A stretch of DNA of 64,000 nt from Dactylosporangium sp. AC04546. Lineage in GTDB: Bacteria; Actinomycetota; Actinomycetes; Mycobacteriales; Micromonosporaceae. The notes beneath the pieces are model-generated. The model worked only from the letters and a program-made list of their open reading frames with translations. It did no database searches and was not told the origin of the DNA. The stretch lies in assembly GCF_022095675.1 (NCBI RefSeq), contig NZ_JAHYSG010000026.1, positions 1 through 64,000 of the forward strand, written 5' to 3'. Made by a program: the position numbers and the translations under genes. Within the stretch, counting starts at the first letter, position 1; the number at the start of each line of letters is the position of its first letter. Shown one piece after another: positions 42,791 to 52,772 of this stretch.

Positions 42791-42850
42791 CGGCTCGGCC
42801 TGGCTCGGCTCGGCCTGGCTCGGCTCGGCCTGGCTCGGCTCGGCCTGGCT
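42791..42850 (+). repeat. 15-bp tandem repeat, four copies
   Basis: Four perfect copies of CGGCTCGGCCTGGCT run from 42791 to 42850, followed by a partial fifth. They lie between the two composite hairpin elements and probably reflect replication slippage. Confidence 0.95.
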
Positions 42851-42908
42851 CGGCTCGGGCTGCTGGCTTACTGCTCGGTTCGGGCCGGCTCGCTAGGCGG
42901 GTCCTGGG

Positions 42909-43026
42909 CGACATTTCGGATATGCCGGTCACGAGCAGGAGCGACGCGGCCGTGGCTGGCCCCGACTCCATGATCATGGGAAACGTCTGGCTGCCCCAGC
43001 GACCAGATGTTTCCCATGATCATGGG
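42909..43026. repeat. Composite intergenic element, copy B
   Basis: CGACATTTCGGATATG (42909-42924) is followed after 58 bp by a hairpin with 22-bp arms (42969-42990 and 43003-43024) and a single mismatch around a 12-nt loop. It ends 8 bp before the LOG gene's stop, where the hairpin could terminate that minus-strand transcript. Confidence 0.75.
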
Positions 43027-43031
43027 CCCCG

Positions 43032-44261
43032 TCAGGGGGTGTACGTCGTCAGGATCTCAGCGGCCTCGGCTACGTCGTCGGTGATGTGGATCAGGTGGCG
43101 CAGGTCGCCCACCGGGGATCCCGCGAAGAGGGGCTCCAGGAGGCCGCGAACCGGCAGGCGGTCCGTCCAGTGGGCCGTGTCCAGGAAGACGAACGGGCCG
43201 CTCGCGCCGTCCGTCGCGTAGAAGGTCTTCGTCGCGGCCTGGAAGATCTCCTGGACCGTGCCGGCCATTCCCGGCGCGAACACGATGCCGCCGCGGGACA
43301 GACGGAGGATCGTGTCCTCGCGGATCGCGTTCGAGAAGTACTTGGCGATCTTCGCGGCGAACAGGTTGGCCGGCTCGTGGCCGTAGAGCCATGTCGGGAT
43401 GGCCAGGCCGCCGCGGCGGGCCCAGGTCACCGGGTCGACCGTCACCTGATCGGCTGGGGCCACCGAGTCCGGGGTCGGCGGGACGGGCTGGGCGAACTTC
43501 GCCCGTACCCGCAAAGCCACCGCCGTGTATGGATCGTGATCGTGGAAGTCGGGCGCGGTGGCCAGCATGGCGATCGCCTCGTCCACCGTCGACAGCGGGT
43601 GGTCGGCCAGGAAGGCGCCCAGGTTGGCGGCCTCCATCACGCCCGGGCCGCCGCCCGTCACGACCAGGCGGTCGGCGCGGGCCAGGCGCCAGGCCAGCTC
43701 GGCCGCGCTGCGGAACTCGGCGGAGCCGCGCGTCACCGCGTGGCCGCCCATGATGCCGACCGCCGCCGCGGGGCCGCACGCCGCGATCCAGCCGGCCGTC
43801 ACGTTGGCCAGGGCGTTGTCGATGCCCGAGTCGTGCATGCGCTGCGCGACCGCCTCGCGGATCTCGGGGGTCGCGCCGCCCGTGGCGCGGAAGTGCTCGT
43901 AGACGACCGTGTCGAACATGCCCGCGAAGCCGTCCGAGGCGAAGCCGGCGGCGAGATTCTCCGGGCTGTACAGCTGGGAGGGGTGCGTCGGGTACGGCAC
44001 GCCGGCGAACTCCGGCACCACGACCGCGCGGCGGAGCAGCAGGTCGACGACGGTGTCGAGCTCGGCGAAGTGGCAGCCGATGAACAGCGCGTCGCTCACG
44101 TCCACAGTGGACAAATCGACGGCGGCGAGGTCGAGCCCCTGAACGATCTTGTTGGCGAGGGTCCCGGAGCTCAGGTGGAACCGCAGCTCCTCGGGCGACT
44201 CGATCTCGTCCGGCGAGTGGTCGTGCAGGGCGACGACGTCTGGCGGTGGCGGAGTTGGCAC
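43032..44261 (-). CDS. LOG family protein (nucleotide 5'-monophosphate nucleosidase-like)
   Basis: The protein has 409 residues from GTG 44261. It is long for the LOG family, with about 170 residues before the Rossmann-type core. The core has GIMGGHAVTRGS near 163-174, VTGGGPGVMEAANLGA near 195-210, and the catalytic region GGIVFAPGMAGTVQE near 325-339, where the usual PGGxGTxxE reads PGMAGTVQE. Family members cleave cytokinin or purine/pyrimidine nucleotide monophosphates (as E. coli PpnN does). Whether the altered motif changes activity is unclear. It is divergent from the DUF3151 gene. Confidence 0.8.
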   Translation of the reverse strand: MPTPPPPDVVALHDHSPDEIESPEELRFHLSSGTLANKIVQGLDLAAVDLSTVDVSDALFIGCHFAELDTVVDLLLRRAVVVPEFAGVPYPTHPSQLYSPENLAAGFASDGFAGMFDTVVYEHFRATGGATPEIREAVAQRMHDSGIDNALANVTAGWIAACGPAAAVGIMGGHAVTRGSAEFRSAAELAWRLARADRLVVTGGGPGVMEAANLGAFLADHPLSTVDEAIAMLATAPDFHDHDPYTAVALRVRAKFAQPVPPTPDSVAPADQVTVDPVTWARRGGLAIPTWLYGHEPANLFAAKIAKYFSNAIREDTILRLSRGGIVFAPGMAGTVQEIFQAATKTFYATDGASGPFVFLDTAHWTDRLPVRGLLEPLFAGSPVGDLRHLIHITDDVAEAAEILTTYTP

Positions 44262-44292
44262 CAGATCATCCTGTCAGGGTGAGGCAAAGGAC

Positions 44293-44321
44293 GATGGCCC
44301 GACCATGATGATCGGGCCATC
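44293..44321. promoter_or_regulatory. Leader hairpin upstream of the LOG gene
   Basis: A 10-bp perfect stem (44293-44302 and 44312-44321) with a 9-nt loop lies about 32 nt before GTG 44261 on the minus strand. No gene ends here, so it is more likely a leader or operator structure than a terminator. Confidence 0.4.
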
Positions 44322-44465
44322 GCATAACCGGGTCCTGGGGAGGCTCCGGACTTTCATTTGTAGTCCGCCCGCAGGCGGCGCCACACCCCCCGGTCGCGCG
44401 ACGAGACCTCAACCGTTTAGTCACCTCTGGAATCACCCGCCTCAGCCGGCTGGTGTAATGGCGAC

Positions 44466-44879
44466 ATGCAGAACCTGCTGCCCGAGCCCGCACCGACCCT
44501 CCTGCCCGTCGACCAGGTCGCGACCGACATGCTGGATGCCGCCGACTCGGAGGCGGCCGCCAAGGGCGTCGCCGCCGCCCACCCGGCATTCAGCGCGGCG
44601 TGGGCCCGGCTGGCCGAGCTGTCGCTCGCGGCCGGCGAGCCCGTGACGGCGTACGCGTACGCCCGGACCGGCTACCACCGCGGCCTCGACCAGCTGCGCC
44701 GCAGCGGCTGGCGTGGCGCCGGCCCGATCCCCTGGTCGCACGGGCCCAACCAGGGCTTCCTGCGCGCCCTGCACGCCCTCGGCCAGTCCGCCGCGGCCAT
44801 CGGCGAGCAGGACGAGGCCGACCGCTGCGCGCAGTTCCTCGACGACAGCGACCCCGCCGCCGCGAAAGCGCTGGCGTAA
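44466..44879 (+). CDS. DUF3151 family protein
   Basis: The protein has 137 residues from ATG 44466. A TGTAAT hexamer lies 6 nt upstream, suggesting a leaderless start. The family signature is clear: NLLPEPAPTLLP at the N-terminus, then AYAYARTGYHRGLDQLRR (about 60-77) and PIPWSHGPNQGFLRALHALG (about 85-104). It is small, soluble and helical, probably a TPR-like fold. The function is unknown. It converges on the ParA-like gene with a 3-bp gap. Confidence 0.9.
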   Translation: MQNLLPEPAPTLLPVDQVATDMLDAADSEAAAKGVAAAHPAFSAAWARLAELSLAAGEPVTAYAYARTGYHRGLDQLRRSGWRGAGPIPWSHGPNQGFLRALHALGQSAAAIGEQDEADRCAQFLDDSDPAAAKALA

Positions 44880-44882
44880 CGG

Positions 44883-46439
44883 CTACAGGCCCTCGGACAC
44901 GGCCGCGGCGACCTTGAGCCAGGCGTCGCGGCTGGCCGCGCTCAGGCCCGCGTAGCGGATCGGCTCGCCGGAGTCGATGAAGCGCTCGTACGGCACCAGG
45001 AGCACCGTCCGGGTCCGGGCCGCGAAATGCCGGGTGATGGCCGGGATGTCGACGTGCCGGCGGCTCGGCGGCATGGACACGACCGTGACCGCCTGGCGCA
45101 CCAGCCGCTGCCGGCCGTGCTGCTCCAGGTGGTCGAGCATCCGCGACGCCGTCTCGGCCGAGTCGTTGCGGGCTGACATCGTCACCACGAGCTGGTCGGT
45201 GGCGTCGATCGCCGCCTGCCAGTTCTCCGCGCGCACGTTGTTGCCGGTGTCGACGAAGATCAGCTTGTAGAACCGGCTGACGACGTCGCGGATCTCGCCG
45301 AACGCGTGCGCCGTGAGCATCTCGCCAGCCGTCGCCGACTCGTCGGACGCCAGCACGTCGAACATGCCCTCGCCCTGCGCCCGGACGTACTGCGACAGGT
45401 CACCGACCCGCCCCTGCGCCCCCTGGAACTGCACGAGGTCGCGCAGCAGGTCGCGCACCGTGCGGATGTGGAAGTCCTGCTGCGCCCGCATCCCGAGGGT
45501 GCCCTGCGTCTCGTTGTTGTCCCAGGCCAGCACGTAGCCGCCGCGCTTCTGCCCGAACGTCATCGCGAGCAGCAGCACGGCCACGGTCTTCCCGGCGCCG
45601 CCCTTCGGGTTGACCACGGTGACCTGCCGGAGCCCGCCGAAGTTGCGGCGTACCCGCTCGACGTCCTGCCGGTACTCCACCTCGCGCCGCCCAGGTGGGA
45701 GCTGGACCAGCCCGAGCGTCCCCTTGGCCAGCGCCCCGCGCATCCCGCGGACGGCCACCGGATCGGCGGGCCGGGCCTGCCGCCGCCGCGCGAACTCCTC
45801 GGCGGTCGGCGCGCTGCCGTCCCCCCACTGCGACGGAGGCATCGGAGGCAGGGGCGGCGCGGAGGGCGGCGACGGAGCCGGTGGAGGGGGTGGCGGCGAG
45901 GGTGCCGGCTGCGGCCAATGAGCGGGCTCGCCCGACCGGGGCCGAGGTGGCATCGACGGTGGAAGCGGCCCGGAAGACGGTGCCTGAGGCGGCGGCCCGG
46001 GAGGTGCGTGCGGGGGTGCCTGCGGAGCCGCCCGAAGCGGCCCAGGAGGAGCCGGTGGCGGCCCAGGTGGCCCAGGAGGGGCTGGTGGCGGCCCAGGAGG
46101 AGCCAGTGGCGCTGCGAGCTCCGCGGCATACCGGGGCGGCATCGGATGCGGCGCCCCAGCCGGCCCGGAGACGGGAATGGCCCCCGAGCCCGAGACCGGG
46201 ATCGCGCCCGAGCCCGAGACCGGGATCGCCCCCGAACCGGACACCGGAATGGCGTGCGGCGGACGCACCGGCTCACCCGGAGCCGGCACGTGCGGCACGG
46301 GTCGGCCGTGCTGGACCACCGGCGTGCTGGGCGGCTGCGACCAGGGCGAGCCACTCGGCGAAGCGCCAGCAGGAGCTTCACCCTCGGACGGACGCCGGCC
46401 GTCGATGCCTTCCTCCGGTGGCCAGAAACCGTCCTCCAC
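44883..46439 (-). CDS. MinD/ParA-like ATPase with proline-rich N-terminus
   Basis: The protein has 518 residues if GTG 46439 is used, which has GGGAGGG 6 nt upstream; a TTG at 46499 gives 20 more. The first ~215 residues are Pro/Ala/Gly/Ser-rich and contain four GAIPVSGS units. The C-terminal part is a deviant-Walker ATPase: PKGGAGKT near 280, WDNNETQGTLG near 310 and FVDTGNN near 390. Actinobacterial relatives include ESX-associated EspI-like proteins and MinD/ParA positioning factors, so a polar or secretion-linked role is possible but unproven. No ESX genes are visible nearby. The DAGK-fold gene lies upstream on the same strand. Confidence 0.8.
   Translation of the reverse strand: MEDGFWPPEEGIDGRRPSEGEAPAGASPSGSPWSQPPSTPVVQHGRPVPHVPAPGEPVRPPHAIPVSGSGAIPVSGSGAIPVSGSGAIPVSGPAGAPHPMPPRYAAELAAPLAPPGPPPAPPGPPGPPPAPPGPLRAAPQAPPHAPPGPPPQAPSSGPLPPSMPPRPRSGEPAHWPQPAPSPPPPPPAPSPPSAPPLPPMPPSQWGDGSAPTAEEFARRRQARPADPVAVRGMRGALAKGTLGLVQLPPGRREVEYRQDVERVRRNFGGLRQVTVVNPKGGAGKTVAVLLLAMTFGQKRGGYVLAWDNNETQGTLGMRAQQDFHIRTVRDLLRDLVQFQGAQGRVGDLSQYVRAQGEGMFDVLASDESATAGEMLTAHAFGEIRDVVSRFYKLIFVDTGNNVRAENWQAAIDATDQLVVTMSARNDSAETASRMLDHLEQHGRQRLVRQAVTVVSMPPSRRHVDIPAITRHFAARTRTVLLVPYERFIDSGEPIRYAGLSAASRDAWLKVAAAVSEGL
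46162..46252. repeat. 24-bp repeats encoding GAIPVSGS units
   Basis: Nearly four 24-bp units with small differences encode repeated Gly-Ala-Ile-Pro-Val-Ser-Gly-Ser in the proline-rich N-terminus of the ParA-like protein (minus strand). They indicate in-frame expansion of a flexible region. Confidence 0.75.
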
Positions 46440-46526
46440 TGCGTGCCCTCCCACCCGCTCGCCGCTCCCCACCGTATGCGACCCGGTTACCGCCGCCAAC
46501 CGGCCATTACGGAGCGTGAGAGGGCG

Positions 46527-48784
<2,258 letters not shown>

Positions 48785-48793
48785 TCTTTGCAG

Positions 48794-50053
48794 GTGCGCG
48801 TACTGCTGATCGGAACCGGCGGCCGGGAACACGCCATCGCCGCTGCCCTGGCCGCCGACCCGGCCGTGACCATGCTCGTCTGCGCGCCCGGCAACCCGGG
48901 CATGGCCGCGCTGGGCGAGCTGGCCGACGTCGACCCGCTCGACCCGGCGGCCGTGGCGGCGCTGGCCGTCGAGCGCTCGGCCGACCTCGTGGTCGTCGGG
49001 CCCGAGGCGCCGCTGGTGGCCGGGGTCGCCGACGCGGTACGGGCGAAGGGCATCCCCTGCTACGGCCCCTCCCAGGCGGCCGCGGCGCTGGAGGGCTCGA
49101 AGGCGTTCGCCAAGGACGTCATGCAGGCGGCGGGCGTCCCCACCGCCCGCTCGTTCGTGTGCACCACGCCGGACGAGCTGGCCCGGGCGCTCGACGAGTT
49201 CGGCGCGCCGTATGTGGTGAAGGATGACGGCCTGGCCGCCGGCAAGGGTGTCATCGTCACCGACGACCGGGACGCGGCCCTGGCCCACGGCGCCGCCTGC
49301 GAGCGGGTCGTCGTCGAGGAGTACCTCGCCGGCCCCGAGGTGTCGCTCTTCGTGGTCACCGACGGCACCGCTGCGGTACCGCTGCAGCCCGCCCAGGACT
49401 TCAAGCGCATCTTCGACGGCGACCTGGGCCCGAACACCGGCGGCATGGGCGCGTACTCGCCCCTGCCCTGGGCACCGGCCGACCTCGTCGACCAGGTCAT
49501 GGCCGAGGTGGTCCAGCCGACCCTGGCCGAGATGCGCCACCGCGGCGCGCCCTTTGTCGGCACGCTCTACGTCGGCCTGGCGATCACCGCCGACGGCCCC
49601 AAGGTCATCGAGTTCAACTGCCGCTTCGGCGACCCGGAGACCCAGGTCGTCCTGGCCCGCCTGGAGACGCCGCTGGCCGGCGTCCTGCACGCCGCGGCGG
49701 TCGGCCGGCTGGCCGAGGACCCGCCGCTGGCCTGGCGCTCCGGCGCCGCGGTCTGCGTCGTGATGGCCAGCGCGGGCTACCCGGAGTCGGCCCGCAAGGG
49801 CGACGTGATCACCGGCGCCGACGGCGTCCCGGGCGTGATCCACGCCGGCACGGCCCGCCGCGCCGACGGCGCGCTCGTCACCGCCGGTGGCCGGGTCCTG
49901 ACCTGCACGGCCGGCGGCCCGACCCTGGCCGAGGCCCGTGAAGCGGCGTACGCACTGGTCCGGGGCGTCGAGTTCGACGGCGCCCAGTTCCGGACGGACA
50001 TCGCGCTGGCCGCCGTCGAGGACCGGGTGTCGGTACCTTCTCACGGAGCGTGA
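48794..50053 (+). CDS. purD: Phosphoribosylamine-glycine ligase
   Basis: The protein has 419 residues. GTG 48794 gives the standard N-terminus MRVLLIGTGGREHAIA and sits 6 nt after a -10. It is an ATP-grasp ligase for the second step of purine synthesis. The ATP-grasp residues VVKDDGLAAGKGVIV (near 140-154), FNCRFGDPETQ near 278-288 and NTGGMGAYSP near 216 are intact. The length is normal. A strong terminator follows 90 bp after the stop. Confidence 0.97.
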   Translation: MRVLLIGTGGREHAIAAALAADPAVTMLVCAPGNPGMAALGELADVDPLDPAAVAALAVERSADLVVVGPEAPLVAGVADAVRAKGIPCYGPSQAAAALEGSKAFAKDVMQAAGVPTARSFVCTTPDELARALDEFGAPYVVKDDGLAAGKGVIVTDDRDAALAHGAACERVVVEEYLAGPEVSLFVVTDGTAAVPLQPAQDFKRIFDGDLGPNTGGMGAYSPLPWAPADLVDQVMAEVVQPTLAEMRHRGAPFVGTLYVGLAITADGPKVIEFNCRFGDPETQVVLARLETPLAGVLHAAAVGRLAEDPPLAWRSGAAVCVVMASAGYPESARKGDVITGADGVPGVIHAGTARRADGALVTAGGRVLTCTAGGPTLAEAREAAYALVRGVEFDGAQFRTDIALAAVEDRVSVPSHGA

Positions 50054-50141
50054 AGCAGCCATCAGTCGATCAGCCATATGTCCGTCGCGATTATCGGGCT
50101 AGGGGCTGATCGGTCCGAATCGTCGCCGCCGACCCTCTTCG

Positions 50142-50175
50142 AAGCGGCGCCGGGGCAGACCTCGGCGCCGCTTTT
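50142..50175 (+). terminator. purD terminator
   Basis: A 10-bp perfect stem within 50142-50152 and 50163-50172, with a 10-nt loop, is followed by TTTTCT. Confidence 0.9.
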
Positions 50176-50223
50176 CTGCTTGGCCCAGGCAACCCGCGCC
50201 CGGGGACGCTCCGTTCTGAGTGC

Positions 50224-50709
50224 GTGACGGAGCACGCCTACCGCGAGTACGTCGCGGCCAACCTGGAGCGGTTGCGCCGCACGGCGTACCTCCTGTGCGG
50301 CGATTGGCACACGGCCGACGACCTGACGTCGACCGTGCTGGTCAAGCTGTTCCGCCACTGGCGCCGCGCCGTCGCCTTCGAGCACCTCGACGCCTACGTG
50401 CGGCGGATGCTCGTGCGCGCGTGGCTGGACGAGCGGCGCCGGCCCTGGCGGCGGGAGGCGGCGATGGCTGTACTGCCGGAGCCCCCGACGCCATCCGAAG
50501 ACCCGGACCAGCGGCTGGCGGTGCTGACCCTCCTCGACGAGCTGCCGCCGCGCCGGCGGGCGGTGCTGGTGCTGCGGTACTTCTGCGATCTCTCCGTGGA
50601 GGAGACCGCGGAGGCGCTCGGCTGCAGCGAAGGCACCGTCAAGAGCCAGTCGTCCCGGGCCCTGGACACCCTGCGCGGCCTGATGGAAGGGGACCCGCTG
50701 TGGACCTGA
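50224..50709 (+). CDS. SigE-family RNA polymerase sigma factor (second)
   Basis: The protein has 161 residues from GTG 50224. Region 2 (EYVAANLERLRRTAYLLCGD with WHTADDLTSTVLVKLF after it) and region 4 (LPPRRRAVLVLRYFCDLSV with EETAEALGCSEGTVKSQSSRAL following) are complete, as in SigE-family factors. It overlaps the next gene by 10 bp. Like the sigma factor at 39.4 kb, it is paired with a gene for a one-helix membrane protein, so a sigma/partner unit is likely. Confidence 0.9.
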   Translation: MTEHAYREYVAANLERLRRTAYLLCGDWHTADDLTSTVLVKLFRHWRRAVAFEHLDAYVRRMLVRAWLDERRRPWRREAAMAVLPEPPTPSEDPDQRLAVLTLLDELPPRRRAVLVLRYFCDLSVEETAEALGCSEGTVKSQSSRALDTLRGLMEGDPLWT

Positions 50710-51452
50710 CCGAGGCGATGTACGCCGCCACCGAGTCGGCGCCGCCCACCCGGATCGACGTCGACGCCCTGATCGCCGGCGAGCGCCGCCGCTCGCTGCG
50801 CCGGCACCGCCTGACCGCCGCGGGCGTGGTCATGGCCGCGCTGGCCGGCACGCTGGCCCTCCCGCAGACCGGCACGAACCCGCCACCGCCGCCACCCTGC
50901 CCGGAGCCGTCGTTCGACCATGGGTTCGTGGTCGACGACCCGCCCCGGGTCCCGGTCGTGGAGGACTGCCACGCCACGATCGCCCGGCTCAGCGTGGCGG
51001 TGACCGCCGTGGTCCGCCGCGAGCTGCGGTGGGTCGACCTCAGCCCGATGCCGGCAGTCGTCCAGCGGCAGGCGGTGTACCGCGTCGGCTACTCGGCCGG
51101 CTTCCAGGTCGGCCCCGACCCGATCCTCCACTCCACCGTCTACATCGAGATCTACGCTGCGAGGTCGACGCCCGCGGAGTTCCGTGAAATGGCGGCGAAG
51201 AAATGCCCGGTGCCACGACGGCCCGGCGATGACTGCACGATCACCGAGATCGATGGCGCGGTCCTGCTGATCGACCGCGGGCACTACCCGGGCGGCGAGC
51301 GGTCTGACACCAGCGTCGAGATCGTCCGCGCGGACGGCACCGGCCTGCGGGTGAGTGGCAGAGGGACCGGGCTTGAGGCGATCCCCCCGCCGTTCGGGGA
51401 GGCGGAGATCGTCGCGATCGCCACCGCCCCCGAGCTCACGCTCTATCCATAG
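50700..51452 (+). CDS. Single-pass membrane protein, probable sigma-factor partner
   Basis: The protein has 250 residues from GTG 50700, with GGGGA 7 nt upstream. A cytoplasmic tail of about 37 residues ends in GERRRSLRRHR, followed by one membrane helix (about 39-56), a Pro-rich hinge (NPPPPPPCPEPS) and an external domain of about 170 residues with several cysteines. I do not recognise the external domain. The tail layout closely resembles that of the LCP protein beside the other SigE-family factor, suggesting an anti-sigma-like role. It converges on the CNNM gene with a 17-bp overlap of coding ends. Confidence 0.75.
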   Translation: MDLTEAMYAATESAPPTRIDVDALIAGERRRSLRRHRLTAAGVVMAALAGTLALPQTGTNPPPPPPCPEPSFDHGFVVDDPPRVPVVEDCHATIARLSVAVTAVVRRELRWVDLSPMPAVVQRQAVYRVGYSAGFQVGPDPILHSTVYIEIYAARSTPAEFREMAAKKCPVPRRPGDDCTITEIDGAVLLIDRGHYPGGERSDTSVEIVRADGTGLRVSGRGTGLEAIPPPFGEAEIVAIATAPELTLYP

Positions 51453-52713
51453 CCGCCTGCCGGGCCGTCACCGCCGAGATCGCCCGGCCCCGGACCTGCG
51501 ACACCGTGAAGGTCCACAGGCCGACCGTCGCCGACTCGCCCGGCGCGGTCGGCAGGTGGCCGAGCGTCGCCAGGACCAGGCCGGCGATCGTCGTGTAGCC
51601 GCTGCCGGGCAGCCGCTCCAGGTCGATGCCGATGTCCGGCAGGTCGTGGATCGGGAACGAGCCCGGCAGCAGCAGGCTGCCGTCGTTCTGCCGCTGGACC
51701 TGCTGGATGTCCTTGTCGGTCTCGTCGTAGATCTCACCCACGACCTCCTCGATGAGGTCCTCCAGGGTGACGATGCCGTCGATGGCGCCGCGCTCGTCGA
51801 CGACCAGGGCCAGCTGCTGCCGCTCCGCCTTGAACCGCTGGAGCGCCTGCGCGACCGGCAGCGACTCGGGCAGCAGCAGCGCCGGGCGCATCACCGCCCG
51901 GACCGGGCCGTCGGCCCGGATCAGGTCGGCCCAGTGCACGATGCCGATCGCCGAGTCGAGGTCGCCGTTGGAGACGACCGGCGCCCGCGAGTGGCCGCTG
52001 GCGGCCAGCTCGGCGGCGGCCTCCTGAGCCGGCAGGTCCGCGTTGAGCGAGAGCACCGACGGACGCGGCACGAGCACCTCGCGCAGCGTGCGGCCGACGA
52101 TCTCCACAGCGCCGGAGATGATCAGGCGCTGCTGGCGGCTGAACGAGCGCTGGGTGGCCACCAGGTCGCGCAGCTCCTCCGGGCTCATCTCGTCCTGGCG
52201 CAGGTTCGGATCGGCGCCCGCCAGCCGCACCACGAGGTCGCTGGACTTGCCGAGCACCCAGTTGACCGGCCGGAGCGCGGCCGACAAGAAGTACAGCGGC
52301 CGGGCCACGAGCATCGCCCACGACTCGGCCCGCTGCATGGCGATCCGCTTGGGGGCGAGCTCGCCGATGACCAGCGTCACGAACGTGAGCGCCAGGGTGA
52401 CCAGCACGATCGCCACGACGTTGGCGGCGCCACCGAGAAAGTCGAGCAGCGGCACCACCGGCTCGGCCAGCGAGACGGCCGCCGTCGCCGAGGCGAGGAA
52501 GCCGGCCAGCGTGATGCCTATCTGAATGGTCGAGAGGAAGCGGTTGGGGTCACGGGCCAGTTTGACCAGCGTGCGGCCCGCTCCGCCCTGCCGCTCCAGC
52601 CGCCGGAGCTGGCCCTCCCGCAGCGAGATGAGCGCCATCTCGCTGCCGGAGAACGCCGCGTTGAGCAATGTCAGCACCAGGACGAGCGTGAGCTCGATCC
52701 ACGTTGAGTTCAT
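51436..52713 (-). CDS. CNNM/CBS hemolysin-family membrane protein
   Basis: The protein has 425 residues. The N-terminal CNNM (DUF21) domain has helices at about 1-25, 58-85 and 95-120, with NAAFSGSEMALISL and the GELAPKRIA motif. A CBS pair follows (about 205-325, with LVPRPSV and EVVGEIYDETD). A C-terminal CorC/HlyC-type domain with GLVLATLGHLPTAPGE completes it. Such proteins are linked to magnesium or cobalt transport and envelope stability. It is downstream of the acyl-CoA synthetase gene on the same strand, with a 59-bp gap. Confidence 0.9.
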   Translation of the reverse strand: MNSTWIELTLVLVLTLLNAAFSGSEMALISLREGQLRRLERQGGAGRTLVKLARDPNRFLSTIQIGITLAGFLASATAAVSLAEPVVPLLDFLGGAANVVAIVLVTLALTFVTLVIGELAPKRIAMQRAESWAMLVARPLYFLSAALRPVNWVLGKSSDLVVRLAGADPNLRQDEMSPEELRDLVATQRSFSRQQRLIISGAVEIVGRTLREVLVPRPSVLSLNADLPAQEAAAELAASGHSRAPVVSNGDLDSAIGIVHWADLIRADGPVRAVMRPALLLPESLPVAQALQRFKAERQQLALVVDERGAIDGIVTLEDLIEEVVGEIYDETDKDIQQVQRQNDGSLLLPGSFPIHDLPDIGIDLERLPGSGYTTIAGLVLATLGHLPTAPGESATVGLWTFTVSQVRGRAISAVTARQAAMDRA

Positions 52714-52772
52714 CGATGCCGCCGCAAGAGCGGCTCGGTACTACTGACGTCCACCGACCAAGCGTAGCGACG

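Larger units (their letters stand above)
42435..43031. other. 597-bp non-coding repeat-rich region
   Basis: This stretch between fbaA and the LOG gene has no convincing gene. It holds two copies of a composite hairpin element (42580-42696 and 42909-43026) around a GC-rich 15-bp tandem repeat, described separately. Short open frames here lack ribosome sites and consist mostly of repeat DNA. Confidence 0.75.

Noticed and set aside
42435..43031. Small genes in the repeat region after fbaA.
   Set aside because: The open frames consist of tandem and inverted repeat DNA, lack ribosome sites and are open on both strands because of composition.
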